Shown here in pieces: positions 9,639 to 18,748 of a DNA stretch of 64,000 nt. The translations under genes were made by a program, and so were the position numbers. The notes under the pieces were generated by a model that saw only the letters and a list, made by a program, of their open reading frames with translations, was not told the DNA's origin and did no database searches. The stretch comes from Novosphingobium malaysiense (GTDB lineage: Bacteria > Pseudomonadota > Alphaproteobacteria > Sphingomonadales > Sphingomonadaceae), in NCBI RefSeq assembly GCF_000802225.1, contig NZ_JTDI01000003.1, positions 248,001 to 312,000 of the forward strand, given 5' to 3'. Each line of letters opens with the position of its first letter. The stretch's first letter is position 1.

Positions 9639-10595
9639 ATGGCATTGTTCGGATACAAGCTGATGACCGAGGAGCACGGACCCAAGGCGCTGGTGGAAAA
9701 CACATTGGCTGCCGAAAAGGCCGGGTTCGATTTCGTCTCGATCTCCGATCACTTTCACCCGTGGCTTGAATCGCAGGGCCATTCTCCCTTCGCCTGGAGT
9801 GTGCTGGGCGCCATCGCCCATGCCACGAGCCGCATCGACATTACCACCGGCCTGACCTGTCCGATCATTCGCTACCATCCGGCCCTGGTCGCGCAGGCAG
9901 CAGCGACAATCGCGATCATGAGCGACAACCGCTTCAGCCTCTCGCTCGGAGCGGGGGAACGGCTCAACGAGCATGTCACCGGGGCCGCTTGGCCCTCCAC
10001 GCCGGTTCGTCACGAGATGCTGGCAGAAGCCATCGATATGATGCGGCTGTTGTGGGACGGCCGGTTGCACAGCTTCGAAGGCCAGTTTTTCGACCTCGAT
10101 CATGCCCAGCTTTACGATGCTCCGCAGGAACCGATCACGGTGACCGTGGGCGTGAGCGGGCTGAAGTCTGTGGGGCTGGCCGCCGAGAAGGCCGATGGCA
10201 TCATGGCAACCGCGCCTGATGCCGACCTGATCACCCAGTTTTCCGAAAAGTCAGGCAGGTCGGGGCCGGCCTATGGCGAAGCCGCGCTCGCCTGGGCCCC
10301 CACGGAAGAGGAAGGCCGCCGGATCGCCCATGAGCGGTTCCGGTTCAGCGCCTTCGAATGGGCCGTGAACAGCGAACTGCGCGACGTGCAGGGCTTCGAA
10401 GCGGCTACGAAGTACGTCCGCCCTGAGGACCTTGCCGACAGCATTCCGGCGGGCCCCGATCCGGAGGTGCATCTGGCCGCAATACGCAAGTGGATCGATG
10501 CCGGGTTCGATCACGTCGTTCTGGTAGGGCCGGGCGACGATCAGGCGGGCTTCATCCGCTTTTGCGAGACTGAGTTATTTCCCAGGCTCCGTTGA
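9639..10595 (+). CDS. Luciferase-like (LLM) oxidoreductase of the F420/G6PDH-type family
   Basis: 318-residue TIM-barrel flavin or deazaflavin oxidoreductase. The text SISDHFHPW, GLTCPIIRYHPALVAQAAATI and LGAGERLNEHVTG matches the family named after F420-dependent glucose-6-phosphate dehydrogenase. The sequence alone does not tell whether it uses F420 or FMN; sphingomonads are generally not considered F420 producers, so FMN or an untested cofactor is possible. ATG 9639 follows TTGGAG; an open frame to 9582 gives no protein-like text. Confidence 0.85.
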   Translation: MALFGYKLMTEEHGPKALVENTLAAEKAGFDFVSISDHFHPWLESQGHSPFAWSVLGAIAHATSRIDITTGLTCPIIRYHPALVAQAAATIAIMSDNRFSLSLGAGERLNEHVTGAAWPSTPVRHEMLAEAIDMMRLLWDGRLHSFEGQFFDLDHAQLYDAPQEPITVTVGVSGLKSVGLAAEKADGIMATAPDADLITQFSEKSGRSGPAYGEAALAWAPTEEEGRRIAHERFRFSAFEWAVNSELRDVQGFEAATKYVRPEDLADSIPAGPDPEVHLAAIRKWIDAGFDHVVLVGPGDDQAGFIRFCETELFPRLR

Positions 10596-10698
10596 GCGTG
10601 CGGAGCGACACGGCCCAGAATTTGATCATAAAAGCAGAGGCTTGCGTGGATCATTTCACGTGCCTGTGCGCTTGATGTGGTGAAAGGAGACGTTCGTC

Positions 10699-10920
10699 AT
10701 GCCTCATCCCATCCGCACGCTGGTCAACGACTTCCGCTGGATTCACCTGGCGGTTGGACTATCCGGCAACACGCTCTTCTTCCTCGGGAGCATCCTGTTT
10801 CTCCCGGCATTCGAGCCGTGGAAGACATTGGCCGTGTGGATGTTCATTGTCGGTTCGGCCCTGATGCTGTTCGGTTCGCTGGGCGAGCTGCTCAAACAGG
10901 TGCTCCAGCCCAATTCCTAG
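10699..10920 (+). CDS. YrhK-like small membrane protein
   Basis: 73-residue protein with two membrane segments (about residues 14-34 and 42-60). The text SGNTLFFLGSILFLP and FIVGSALMLFGSLGELL resembles the YrhK domain, a small two-helix membrane module of unknown function. A strong AAGGAG lies upstream of the ATG. The TAG stop overlaps the convergent yciB stop at CTAG. Confidence 0.72.
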   Translation: MPHPIRTLVNDFRWIHLAVGLSGNTLFFLGSILFLPAFEPWKTLAVWMFIVGSALMLFGSLGELLKQVLQPNS

Positions 10921-11582
10921 TCATGCGGCGGGTTTTCGATCAGCTCTTCCTTGGCCTCCTCGCCCATCCCGTGCTTCAAAACCATGGGGAGCTGCGAGAA
11001 GGTGAAGACGAAGGACAGGACGGTGAAGCCCCAGAGCTTGGCCTGCAGCCATGCTTCGAAACTGACCGTGTAGACCAGAACGGTGTTTAATGCGGCCAGG
11101 AAGAGGAAAAACCACGCCCAGTTGCGCGATAGCTTCATCCAGCCCTCTTCGTTCAGCCCTTCGAATGCGGACTGGAGGAGGTATTTGAGCATCGCCTTGC
11201 CGCGCCAAAGCCCGAAGAACAGCACGCTTGAGAACATCAGATAGACGGCAGTGGGCTTGATGCGGATCCAGAAATCGTTGTGGAAGATGACCGTCAGCGT
11301 GCCGAAACCGAGGATCAGCACCGTCGTCAGCCACAGCATGGGCGATACGTGGCCGAGGCGCCACTTGGAGATGCCGAGCGCCACGACCGTCGCGATCATG
11401 AAGGCGATCGTGCCCTTGATCACCGCAGCCACTGTCGCCAGCGAACTGCTGTCGCCCGGCGGCGAATAGTACTTGTAGGCCAGGAAGAAGACGAGCAGCG
11501 GGCCGAAATCGACGACGAGGTTGACCCAAGAACTCTTGGGCTTCTCGGGCTGGTCTGCTTGTTGGGTCATGCTCTCGCTCAT
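10917..11582 (-). CDS. yciB: Septation protein A family (YciB/IspZ)
   Basis: 221-residue inner-membrane protein with 5-6 segments. The opening text LVVDFGPLLVFFLAYKY, then IFHNDFWIRIKPTAVYLMF, FGLWRGKAMLK and LNTVLVYTVSFEAWLQAKLWG, is diagnostic of the YciB family, implicated in septation and envelope integrity. The ATG overlaps the ftsY stop (TAATG), so it is the last gene of the dapF-mtaB-ftsY-yciB chain. Confidence 0.92.
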   Translation of the reverse strand: MSESMTQQADQPEKPKSSWVNLVVDFGPLLVFFLAYKYYSPPGDSSSLATVAAVIKGTIAFMIATVVALGISKWRLGHVSPMLWLTTVLILGFGTLTVIFHNDFWIRIKPTAVYLMFSSVLFFGLWRGKAMLKYLLQSAFEGLNEEGWMKLSRNWAWFFLFLAALNTVLVYTVSFEAWLQAKLWGFTVLSFVFTFSQLPMVLKHGMGEEAKEELIENPPHD

Positions 11583-12550
11583 TAGGCAATTCCGGCGATG
11601 ACGCGGGCCAGAAGGTCCGGGTTGAAGGGGCGCAGGTCGTCGATCTTCTCCCCGACGCCGATGGCATGAATGGGCAGGCCGTATTGCTCGGCCGCCGCGA
11701 CCAGCACACCGCCGCGGGCGGTGCCGTCGAGCTTGGTCATGATCAGGCCGGAAACCCCCGCCACTTCCTTGAAGATCTCGATTTGCGAGAGGGCATTCTG
11801 GCCATTGGTGGCATCGAGAACCAGCACCACGTCGTGCGGTGCCTCGGGATTGAGACGGCCGAGGACGCGGCGGATCTTGGCCAGTTCGTCCATCAGTTCG
11901 CGCTTGTTCTGCAGGCGGCCGGCGGTGTCGACAATCAGCGCGTCGATGCCCTGATCGGTCGCCGCCTTCACGGCATCGAACACCACGGAAGCCGGATCGC
12001 CACCTTCGGGGCCCTTGACGATGGGAACGCCCAGTCGCTCGGCCCAGACCGCGAGTTGGCCGATGGCTGCGGCGCGGAAGGTATCGCCGGCAGCCAACAT
12101 CACTGCATAGTCCTGTTCCTGAAACAGGTGGGCGAGCTTGGCGATCGTGGTCGTCTTGCCCGATCCGTTGACGCCGATCACCAGAATGACTTGCGGGCGC
12201 GGGAAGGCGACCACGTCGAGCGGCTTGGCGACCGGTCGCAGGATCTCGGCTATTTCGCGTGCGACCACTTCCATGATCGCGCGCTCATCGGCGTCACGCT
12301 CGAAACGCTCTTCGGCAAGGCGCTCGCGGATGCGGGCCGCAGCGCGCGGGCCGAGGTCGGACATGATGAGGGCGTCTTCGATGTCGTCGAGTTGGGCATC
12401 GTCGAGGCGCGCTTTGCCGACGATGCCGGCGAGGTTACCGGTCAGCCGCTCGGACGTCTTGCGAAAGCCGCCGAAAAGGCGGTCGGACCATTCGCCGCCA
12501 TCTCCGGGCTCGGCAGCCTCGTTCTCGGGCGTGGGGCCCTCGGTACTCAT
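11582..12550 (-). CDS. ftsY: Signal recognition particle receptor FtsY
   Basis: 322-residue SRP-GTPase that docks ribosome-nascent-chain-SRP complexes at the inner membrane. An acidic N-terminus (about 25 residues) is followed by the helical N domain and the G domain with GVNGSGKTTTIAKLAHL (P-loop), LAAGDTFRAAAIGQL, DTAGRLQNKRELMDEL and TKLDGTARGG. The short A domain is usual for alphaproteobacteria. ATG 12550 overlaps the mtaB stop (ATGA). Confidence 0.96.
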   Translation of the reverse strand: MSTEGPTPENEAAEPGDGGEWSDRLFGGFRKTSERLTGNLAGIVGKARLDDAQLDDIEDALIMSDLGPRAAARIRERLAEERFERDADERAIMEVVAREIAEILRPVAKPLDVVAFPRPQVILVIGVNGSGKTTTIAKLAHLFQEQDYAVMLAAGDTFRAAAIGQLAVWAERLGVPIVKGPEGGDPASVVFDAVKAATDQGIDALIVDTAGRLQNKRELMDELAKIRRVLGRLNPEAPHDVVLVLDATNGQNALSQIEIFKEVAGVSGLIMTKLDGTARGGVLVAAAEQYGLPIHAIGVGEKIDDLRPFNPDLLARVIAGIA

Positions 12551-13725
12551 GCTTCCAATATTCCTTCGACTACCCTTGCAGGCGTAACGCGGATCAGTGC
12601 GCCGGGCTGCGTGCCGGCGGGGAGGCGCACGGGGGCGAATGTCTCCGCATGGCCGGTTCCGCCTTTCTCGGCGAGCACCCATAGCGGTTTGCCGGTTTGC
12701 GCGGCAAGCCAGTCCGCGCGCACCTGTGCCACCTTTGCCCGCAATTCCGCGGCCCGCGCCTTCACCAAGGCGGGATCGACTTGCGGCATGCGGGCGGCAG
12801 GCGTGCCGGGGCGTGGCGAGAAGGGAAACACATGGCCATGGACGACCCGGGCCTGCTCGATAATCGAGAGGTTGGCCGCGTGGGCTTCCTCGTCCTCGGT
12901 AGGGAACCCGGCGATGAGGTCAGCTCCGATGGCGATCTCCGGGCGCCGTGCGCGCAGCCGCTCCACCAGCGAGAGCGCATCGTTGCGGCTGTGACGGCGC
13001 TTCATGCGTTTGAGGATCAGGTCATGCCCGTGCTGCAGGGAAAGATGCACATGTGGCATCATCCGCGCCTCATCGGCGAGAAGGCCGAACAGCGCATCGT
13101 CCACTTCGGCTCCGTCGATCGAGGACAGGCGCAGCCGGGGCAGGGCGGGAAACTTCGCGAGGATCGCTTCGCACAGCGCGCCCAGGCGCGGGCTGCCGGG
13201 CAAGTCGACGCCCCAGGATGTAAGATCGACGCCCGTCAGCACAATCTCGTTCACCCCGGTATCGAGGTGGACAGCGACATCCTGCAGCACATCCGCAACC
13301 GAATGCGATCGGCTGGGGCCGCGGCCCTGCGGGATCACGCAGAAGGTGCAGGAATGATCGCAGCCGTTCTGCACCTGCACGAAACCGCGCGTGTAGCCGC
13401 GCTTTTCGCACGGAGCCGGAGTCGTGGGAACGTTCCATGCACGCGGATCGAGCTTGGCAGTGTTCGCCACGAGACCATCGACTTCTGGCATCGATCCCAG
13501 CATTTCGCGCTCTACCTCGGCCGCGCAACCGGTGACGATCAGCCGCGCATCGGGTCGCGCCCGGCGGGCGCGGCGGATGGCCTGACGGGTCTGGCGCACG
13601 GCCTCGCTGGTGACGGCGCAGGAATTGACGACCACGAGGTCTTCGGCGGTGCCCAGCATGGCGCGCATCGCCTCGCTTTCGGACAGGTTGAGGCGGCAGC
13701 CGAGCGAGTGAACTTCGACGGTCAA
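12547..13725 (-). CDS. mtaB: tRNA t6A37 methylthiotransferase MtaB
   Basis: 392-residue radical-SAM methylthiotransferase converting t6A37 to ms2t6A37 in tRNAs reading ANN codons. The N-terminal UPF0004 domain has its cluster cysteines in SLGCRLN, VVNSCAV and TGCAAEVE. The radical-SAM motif CDHSCTFC is at about residues 144-151, and a C-terminal TRAM-like segment follows (GKPLWVLAEK). I start it at TTG 13725, which overlaps the dapF stop (TTGA) and puts TVEVHSLGCRLN at the N-terminus; no ATG lies nearby in frame. Confidence 0.93.
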   Translation of the reverse strand: MTVEVHSLGCRLNLSESEAMRAMLGTAEDLVVVNSCAVTSEAVRQTRQAIRRARRARPDARLIVTGCAAEVEREMLGSMPEVDGLVANTAKLDPRAWNVPTTPAPCEKRGYTRGFVQVQNGCDHSCTFCVIPQGRGPSRSHSVADVLQDVAVHLDTGVNEIVLTGVDLTSWGVDLPGSPRLGALCEAILAKFPALPRLRLSSIDGAEVDDALFGLLADEARMMPHVHLSLQHGHDLILKRMKRRHSRNDALSLVERLRARRPEIAIGADLIAGFPTEDEEAHAANLSIIEQARVVHGHVFPFSPRPGTPAARMPQVDPALVKARAAELRAKVAQVRADWLAAQTGKPLWVLAEKGGTGHAETFAPVRLPAGTQPGALIRVTPARVVEGILEA

Positions 13726-14552
13726 TCCGCGCTCCCGGCGGTGAGGCCGTAGTCTGCAGGATCGAAGCTGCCGCGAAAGCTCTCGGTGGCGGGGCCGGTC
13801 ATGACGATCTCGCCGTCCTCGCGCCACTCTATCTGGAGCGGCCCTCCGGGAAGGGTGACGGTCACCTTGCGGTCGACCAGCCCGCGGGTCATCGCCCCGA
13901 CCGCGGTGGCGCAGGCGCCGGTGCCGCAGGCGCGTGTCAGCCCGGCGCCGCGCTCCCAGACGCGCAAGCTGATGGCGTCGCGCGCAGTGACGGCGGCGAC
14001 ATTGACGTTCACGCGCTCGGGGAACACCGAATCCGTTTCGATCAACGGACCGAGGCGCGCCATGTCGACGGCGTAGGGATCCGCCACGAAGAAGATTACA
14101 TGCGGATTGCCGACGTTGACGGCTACCGGATTGGCGAGGTCTTCCCAGGCGAGCGGCATCGTGCGGGTGTCCATGGCATAGGCCAGGGGAATGGCGTCCC
14201 AATCGAACCGGGGCTTGCCCATTTCGACGGCAATCCCGCTTTCTCCAGGTGTGGCAGAGATCAAGCCGCCAAGCGTCTCGATTCTTGCCGAGTCGCCGTG
14301 CAGCAGGCCGACGGCCCGGGTCGCATTGCCGCAAGCTTCCACTTCGCTGCCGTCGGCGTTGAAGATACGCATGCGAAAATCGCCGCTCTCGGACGGCTCG
14401 ATCACGATCAACTGGTCGCAACCGATGCCGGTGTGCCGGTCGGCCAGTGCCGTGGCAAATGCGGCGTCGATCGGAGGCAGGGATTGGACGCGCGCGTCCA
14501 GCACGACGAAGTCGTTGCCGAGTCCATGCATCTTGGTGAAGTCGATCCGCAT
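13722..14552 (-). CDS. dapF: Diaminopimelate epimerase
   Basis: 276-residue enzyme interconverting LL- and meso-diaminopimelate for lysine and peptidoglycan. The catalytic cysteine pair is in ACGNATRA and RACGTGACAT. The N-terminus FTKMHGLGNDFVVLDAR is canonical and fixes ATG 14552 as start, although the frame is open to 14675. First gene of the chain dapF-mtaB-ftsY-yciB. Confidence 0.97.
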   Translation of the reverse strand: MRIDFTKMHGLGNDFVVLDARVQSLPPIDAAFATALADRHTGIGCDQLIVIEPSESGDFRMRIFNADGSEVEACGNATRAVGLLHGDSARIETLGGLISATPGESGIAVEMGKPRFDWDAIPLAYAMDTRTMPLAWEDLANPVAVNVGNPHVIFFVADPYAVDMARLGPLIETDSVFPERVNVNVAAVTARDAISLRVWERGAGLTRACGTGACATAVGAMTRGLVDRKVTVTLPGGPLQIEWREDGEIVMTGPATESFRGSFDPADYGLTAGSAD

Positions 14553-14708
14553 GGCGCGCGATCTAGGTGCTGCCGGCTCCAAGGTCCAGAGGAATGCTGG
14601 ACATTGCCAGGTGGCGGCAAGGAACTTCACGCCTTGGGGTTCGGCGGCGGCGACCGACATCGCATTTCCGGCCAAGGCGACATAAAGGGCGTTACCTTCG
14701 TGGGAGCG

Positions 14709-15776
14709 TTACGTCGGCGCGGCTCGATACTGAAAGCTTCCGGACATGGCCGTTTTGCCATCCCCGTCCACCGAGGGCAGTTCCTGCGCGATCGACAAGT
14801 TGCGCAGCACCCCTTCGAATCCCGTCTTGTCGCTTCCGCTGCGCCAGCTCTTGACGACTGCCACGGTCCGATCGCCCGCGGGTACGAAGGCGTAGGATGT
14901 GCCGGCTCCCTCGGCCTGCTCGACAACCCTGAACCCATCCTTTCCGGCAAGGCTGGAGGGTTCGATCAACGCTTGCGGAACCGTGTCGCGAAGCGAGGAA
15001 ATCGTGCGATCGAGTACGGCAAACGCCAGCCCGGCTTCCTTGTCTGCGTTGCAGGTCTGCGTTCGTCCGGATTGGCCGTATCGGCAGGCCTTGTCGCCAA
15101 GCTTTGCCGCGCGCGCCCAGGGGATCAGTTTCCTTGCCTCGATAGCGCGGGAGTGTTTGCCAGGAAGGGAGATCGTCGCCTCCGTCAGGGCAAAACGGTC
15201 CGGCTTGAATTCGTAGGTAAGCGGCCCGGCCCGTTCCACCATCAAGAGGCCGTCGAGCGCATGCCCTGCCTGTCGTTCCAGTTCGGCATCGTTTTCGGGA
15301 TAGTCGAACCGGACGGTCACCACGCGGCCGCTGGCCCTTGCCAGTTCGACGAAGGTGCGCCGGCCGTCATCGCCTTTCGACATCGCTTGCCAAGTTTGCG
15401 GCGAAGTGCGTTCCTGCGTTTCCAGGGTCAGGCCCCGGGTGGCTTTCGCGATCTGCTCTGAAAATGTCGCGCCCATGTTGTGGCGGCCCGAGATCCGCAT
15501 CGTCGCCCTTTCTCGAGTGAAGACGCGTCCGTCCCCGTTCTGCGGGGCCGGCTGTGCAGCAAATCCCGGAGGTATCCCGATGGCGAAGGCGAACCGCTCG
15601 TTGCGGTACTGGCGCCATTCGTCGGCTGGGCGGCTGAGCGCCGTATCGTCATCGTTGCCGGACGGATCCGTTTCGGGTGCGGTGGACGCAGACCCGGTTT
15701 CGGTGTCCGTCGGTGTGGCCTCTTGCGAACAAGCTGCCAGGGCCGCGACTGCCACCAGGAGAGCAAGTTGTCTCAT
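14709..15776 (-). CDS. Predicted lipoprotein of unknown function
   Basis: 355-residue protein with a lipoprotein signal (VAALAAC, lipid-carrying Cys16) and a Thr/Asp/Ser-rich linker (residues 17-48). Two domains follow, about 50-185 and 190-350. The first contains FAFAIGIPPGF and looks like a small periplasmic mixed alpha/beta domain; the second has one possible disulfide (ACRYGQ and TCNADK). I recognise no catalytic motif. It stands alone between dapF and the GGDEF-EAL gene, with a 156-bp gap before dapF. Probably anchored in the outer or inner membrane facing the periplasm. Confidence 0.75.
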   Translation of the reverse strand: MRQLALLVAVAALAACSQEATPTDTETGSASTAPETDPSGNDDDTALSRPADEWRQYRNERFAFAIGIPPGFAAQPAPQNGDGRVFTRERATMRISGRHNMGATFSEQIAKATRGLTLETQERTSPQTWQAMSKGDDGRRTFVELARASGRVVTVRFDYPENDAELERQAGHALDGLLMVERAGPLTYEFKPDRFALTEATISLPGKHSRAIEARKLIPWARAAKLGDKACRYGQSGRTQTCNADKEAGLAFAVLDRTISSLRDTVPQALIEPSSLAGKDGFRVVEQAEGAGTSYAFVPAGDRTVAVVKSWRSGSDKTGFEGVLRNLSIAQELPSVDGDGKTAMSGSFQYRAAPT

Positions 15777-15871
15777 GCCTTGGTCAAGGCTTGAAAGAGG
15801 GCACTTGTTCCTGAAATTTCTGTGGGAAAGGGGGCTCTGCCCCAGGCCTTGTCAGCAAAGCGTGGCCGTTG

Positions 15872-17593
15872 CTACGCATTGCTTGCGCGCTTCGGCGCCT
15901 CAACCGTTTCGACGGCTTTCATTACTTCGCTATCCACGGTCTCCGGCTTGCCTGGTACTGGTAGGGGATCCTGCACCATGAACGGAGGCTTCCCGGAAGT
16001 GCTGCCCAACTCGGCCAGCCACTTGGTGACTTCGCTGGCCGGACGCGGGCGGCCGTAGAAGTAGCCTTGTCCCTTGATTGCACCGTACTGCATGAGGTGT
16101 TCGAGAACCTCGCCCGTTTCGATGCCTTCGGCAGTTACCGGCAGTTCGAGTCCTTTACCCAGCATGGCGATCGCGTGAACGATCGCTGCATTGTCCTTGT
16201 TCTCGATCATGCTGGTTACGAAGCTGCGGTCGATCTTGATGCGATCGAAGGGCAGGCTGCGCAGTTGCGCGAGAGAGCTGTAACCCGTGCCAAAATCGTC
16301 GAGGCTGATCTTGATGCCCTGGTTCTTGAGGCTGGTGATCAGCGAACGTGCCTGGGCGACGTTCTGGTGAAGACAGCTTTCGGTGATTTCGATTTCCAGG
16401 CGGTGCGGGGGGAAATTCGCTTCCACCAGCAGGCGCAGCAGTTTTTGGGAGAACCACGGATCGCGCAACTGCATCGGCGAGATGTTGACTGCCAGCGTGA
16501 GCCGGGAGTCCCATGCCTTGGCGTCCTCGAGTGCCTGGCGGATGACGCTTTCGGAAAGGTCGCCGATCGCACCTATGTCTTCGGCCACGGGGATGAAGAT
16601 TTCCGGAGAAACAATGCCGAACTGGGGCGAATCCCAGCGCGCGAGCATTTCGAAGCCGGTCAGTTCACCCGTCTGCACATCGATCTGCTGTTCATAATAC
16701 GGCACGAATTCGCCGCGCGGTATGCCCTGGCGTATGCCGTTCTCGAGCTCGGTGCGGAAGCGCATTTCATCAGCCATCAGGCCCTCGAACCAGAAGAAGT
16801 CGTTCCGGCCCTGACGCTTGGCGTGATACATGGCGATATCAGCCATCTCCAGCATCGCGTGCGCATCGGGACGCTTGCCGTCGATGCCGGGAACGTCGGA
16901 CCGGGAAAGGCCGATCGATGCCGTCACTTCTATGCTGATCGCGTTGATTTCCGTGCTTTCGCCGATGGCCTTGACCAGCGCGGAAGCCGTTTGGTTCAGC
17001 GCGTCGCTGCGGGACGTGTCGAACACGAACGCGGCAGCAAACTCGTCGCCGCCGATGCGGCCCAGCATTGCATCCTTCGGCAGGGTCATGCTGATCCGGC
17101 GCGCACATTCGCGCAGTAGCATGTCGCCGGTGCTGTGGCCGTTGAAGTCGTTCACCTGCTTGAAATTGTCGAGGTCGATCATCATCAGGGCCACGGCCTT
17201 GCCGCTTGCCGACGCGCTTTCGATCAGCCGGTCGACCCCTTCGTTGAAGCTGCGACGATTGAAAAATCCGGTCAGCGGATCGGTCTCTGCCAACTGCCGG
17301 GCCTGCTTTTCGGCGACCTTGCGAAGCTGGATTTCTTCACAGAGCTGGCGATAGCGGCTCCAGCCGAAAATGATGATCGCAATATTCAACAGGAATGCGT
17401 TGAGGATGAAATTGTCGGGACCGGGGCCCTGTTCCAGCAGCGAGTCCACCACGGAAGGCGCGACTTCGCTGCCGGTAGCGACAAACAGAAGTATCGCCGC
17501 CGTGACGATGCCAAGCGCGACAACATCGATCTGGCGACGGTTGTCGCCTGCTTCTTCTCCGGTTGTTTCGTGTCCGGATAATGCTGCCTTCAC
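15872..17593 (-). CDS. Membrane GGDEF-EAL cyclic-di-GMP enzyme
   Basis: 573-residue protein from GTG 17593 (alternative ATG 17629, 12 codons longer). I prefer the GTG because AGGGAG lies 8 bases upstream and the ATG has no such site. Two membrane segments (about residues 25-42 and 62-78) and a short coiled linker lead to a diguanylate cyclase domain with an intact RIGGDEF, then a phosphodiesterase domain. In the latter the signature reads EML instead of EAL (GFEMLARW), but the metal and catalytic residues seem present: NISPMQ, EITES, DDFGTGYSS, IKIDRSF and AEGIE. Both activities are possible; which one dominates cannot be read. No recognisable sensor domain is present outside the membrane. 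Confidence 0.92.
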   Translation of the reverse strand: MKAALSGHETTGEEAGDNRRQIDVVALGIVTAAILLFVATGSEVAPSVVDSLLEQGPGPDNFILNAFLLNIAIIIFGWSRYRQLCEEIQLRKVAEKQARQLAETDPLTGFFNRRSFNEGVDRLIESASASGKAVALMMIDLDNFKQVNDFNGHSTGDMLLRECARRISMTLPKDAMLGRIGGDEFAAAFVFDTSRSDALNQTASALVKAIGESTEINAISIEVTASIGLSRSDVPGIDGKRPDAHAMLEMADIAMYHAKRQGRNDFFWFEGLMADEMRFRTELENGIRQGIPRGEFVPYYEQQIDVQTGELTGFEMLARWDSPQFGIVSPEIFIPVAEDIGAIGDLSESVIRQALEDAKAWDSRLTLAVNISPMQLRDPWFSQKLLRLLVEANFPPHRLEIEITESCLHQNVAQARSLITSLKNQGIKISLDDFGTGYSSLAQLRSLPFDRIKIDRSFVTSMIENKDNAAIVHAIAMLGKGLELPVTAEGIETGEVLEHLMQYGAIKGQGYFYGRPRPASEVTKWLAELGSTSGKPPFMVQDPLPVPGKPETVDSEVMKAVETVEAPKRASNA

Positions 17594-17731
17594 CCGAAAG
17601 CTCCCTTGGCCTGTCCACCCAAGGTGCATTTTTGAACGGTTGTTCTGAAATTTCCGTTAAATAGCGGAAGTCCGTAGGGCGAAATTAACCGGGCCCGATC
17701 ACCGGGGCTTAATTGGCTGGCGCCGCGCAGT

Positions 17732-18667
17732 TCAGCTCTTGAGGCCGATTTCCTTCAGTCGCTCCTGCAAATAGTCGTCTGCGGTGATCGATTCCGGATA
17801 TCGATCCGGGTTGTCCGCCGAAATGCATTCGGGAAGCGTCTCAAAGCGGAAATCGCTGCGCAGATGAAGAAAGAACGGCATCGAATAACGGCTGTACCTG
17901 GCCCTGTCGCCGGAAGGATTACGGACGCGGTGCGTGGTGGATGGCAAGACGTGGTTGGTCAGCCTCTGCAGCATGTCACCGATATTGATGACCATTGCGC
18001 CCTCGGGTGGTGCAACGGTAAGCCACTGGCCGTTCTTGCCGAGCAGTTCCAGGCCCGCTTCCTGCGCCCCGAGCAGCAGGGTGATGAGATTGATGTCCTC
18101 GTGCGCACCGGCGCGTATCGCTCCACCCGCACCTTCGGCGACGGGCGGATAGTGCAGCAACCGCATGACCGAATTGCCGTCCTCGATGGCCGGATCGAAC
18201 CAGTGGGCGTCCAGCCCAAGGTCGACCGCGATGGCGGCGAGAATCTCGGCGCCGGTCTTGTCGAACTGCTCGTAGAGCCGGGTAAACGTTTCGCGGAAAC
18301 CGTCGATTTCCTCTGGCCAGACATTGGGCGGCATGGTGCCTGCGAGCGTCGAGCCCTCCGGCAGGTCGCGGCCGATATGCCAGAATTCCTTGAGATCCTT
18401 TTCGGTGGCGCCTTTCGCGACTTCGGTGCGGAACGGGGTGTAGCCGCGTGCGCCGCCCTGACCGGGGTTGAAATACTTCATCTTGGTTTCGACCGGCAGC
18501 GCGAAGAACTGCCTGGTCAGGTCCCAGGCCCGCTCGATCAGATCCGGATCGATGCCATGATCGCGGATCATGGCAAACCCGAAGGTGCGAAAGCTGTCTC
18601 CGATCAAGGGAGACAGCCTGTCCCGTTCCGTTTCGAGGCTCAGGACGGGAATTTCAGCAAGGTCCAT
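17732..18667 (-). CDS. Isopenicillin-N-synthase-like 2OG-Fe(II) oxygenase
   Basis: 311-residue oxygenase of the plant/IPNS-type DIOX family. The N-terminal domain has the text GFAMIRDHGID and ARGYTPF. The iron facial triad is in AGAHEDINLITLLL (HxD) and STTHRVRNP, and the 2-oxoglutarate RxS is RYSRYSMPFF. Substrates in this family include amino acids, peptides and small metabolites; nothing nearby defines it. ATG 18667 gives the canonical MDLAEIPVLSL start. Divergent from the EVE-domain gene 80 bp away. Confidence 0.88.
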   Translation of the reverse strand: MDLAEIPVLSLETERDRLSPLIGDSFRTFGFAMIRDHGIDPDLIERAWDLTRQFFALPVETKMKYFNPGQGGARGYTPFRTEVAKGATEKDLKEFWHIGRDLPEGSTLAGTMPPNVWPEEIDGFRETFTRLYEQFDKTGAEILAAIAVDLGLDAHWFDPAIEDGNSVMRLLHYPPVAEGAGGAIRAGAHEDINLITLLLGAQEAGLELLGKNGQWLTVAPPEGAMVINIGDMLQRLTNHVLPSTTHRVRNPSGDRARYSRYSMPFFLHLRSDFRFETLPECISADNPDRYPESITADDYLQERLKEIGLKS

Positions 18668-18748
18668 GGTGGTGGTGCAATCCGTTATGAATCGTTTATG
18701 CGACGCCTTTAGGGAATTCGGTCCAAAATCGAAATGGAAAGGCAACGC

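Noticed and set aside
12547..14421. A single 624-codon frame on the minus strand across mtaB
   Set aside because: The part above 13725 is arginine-rich shadow text over dapF; real homology starts at TVEVHSLGCRLN.
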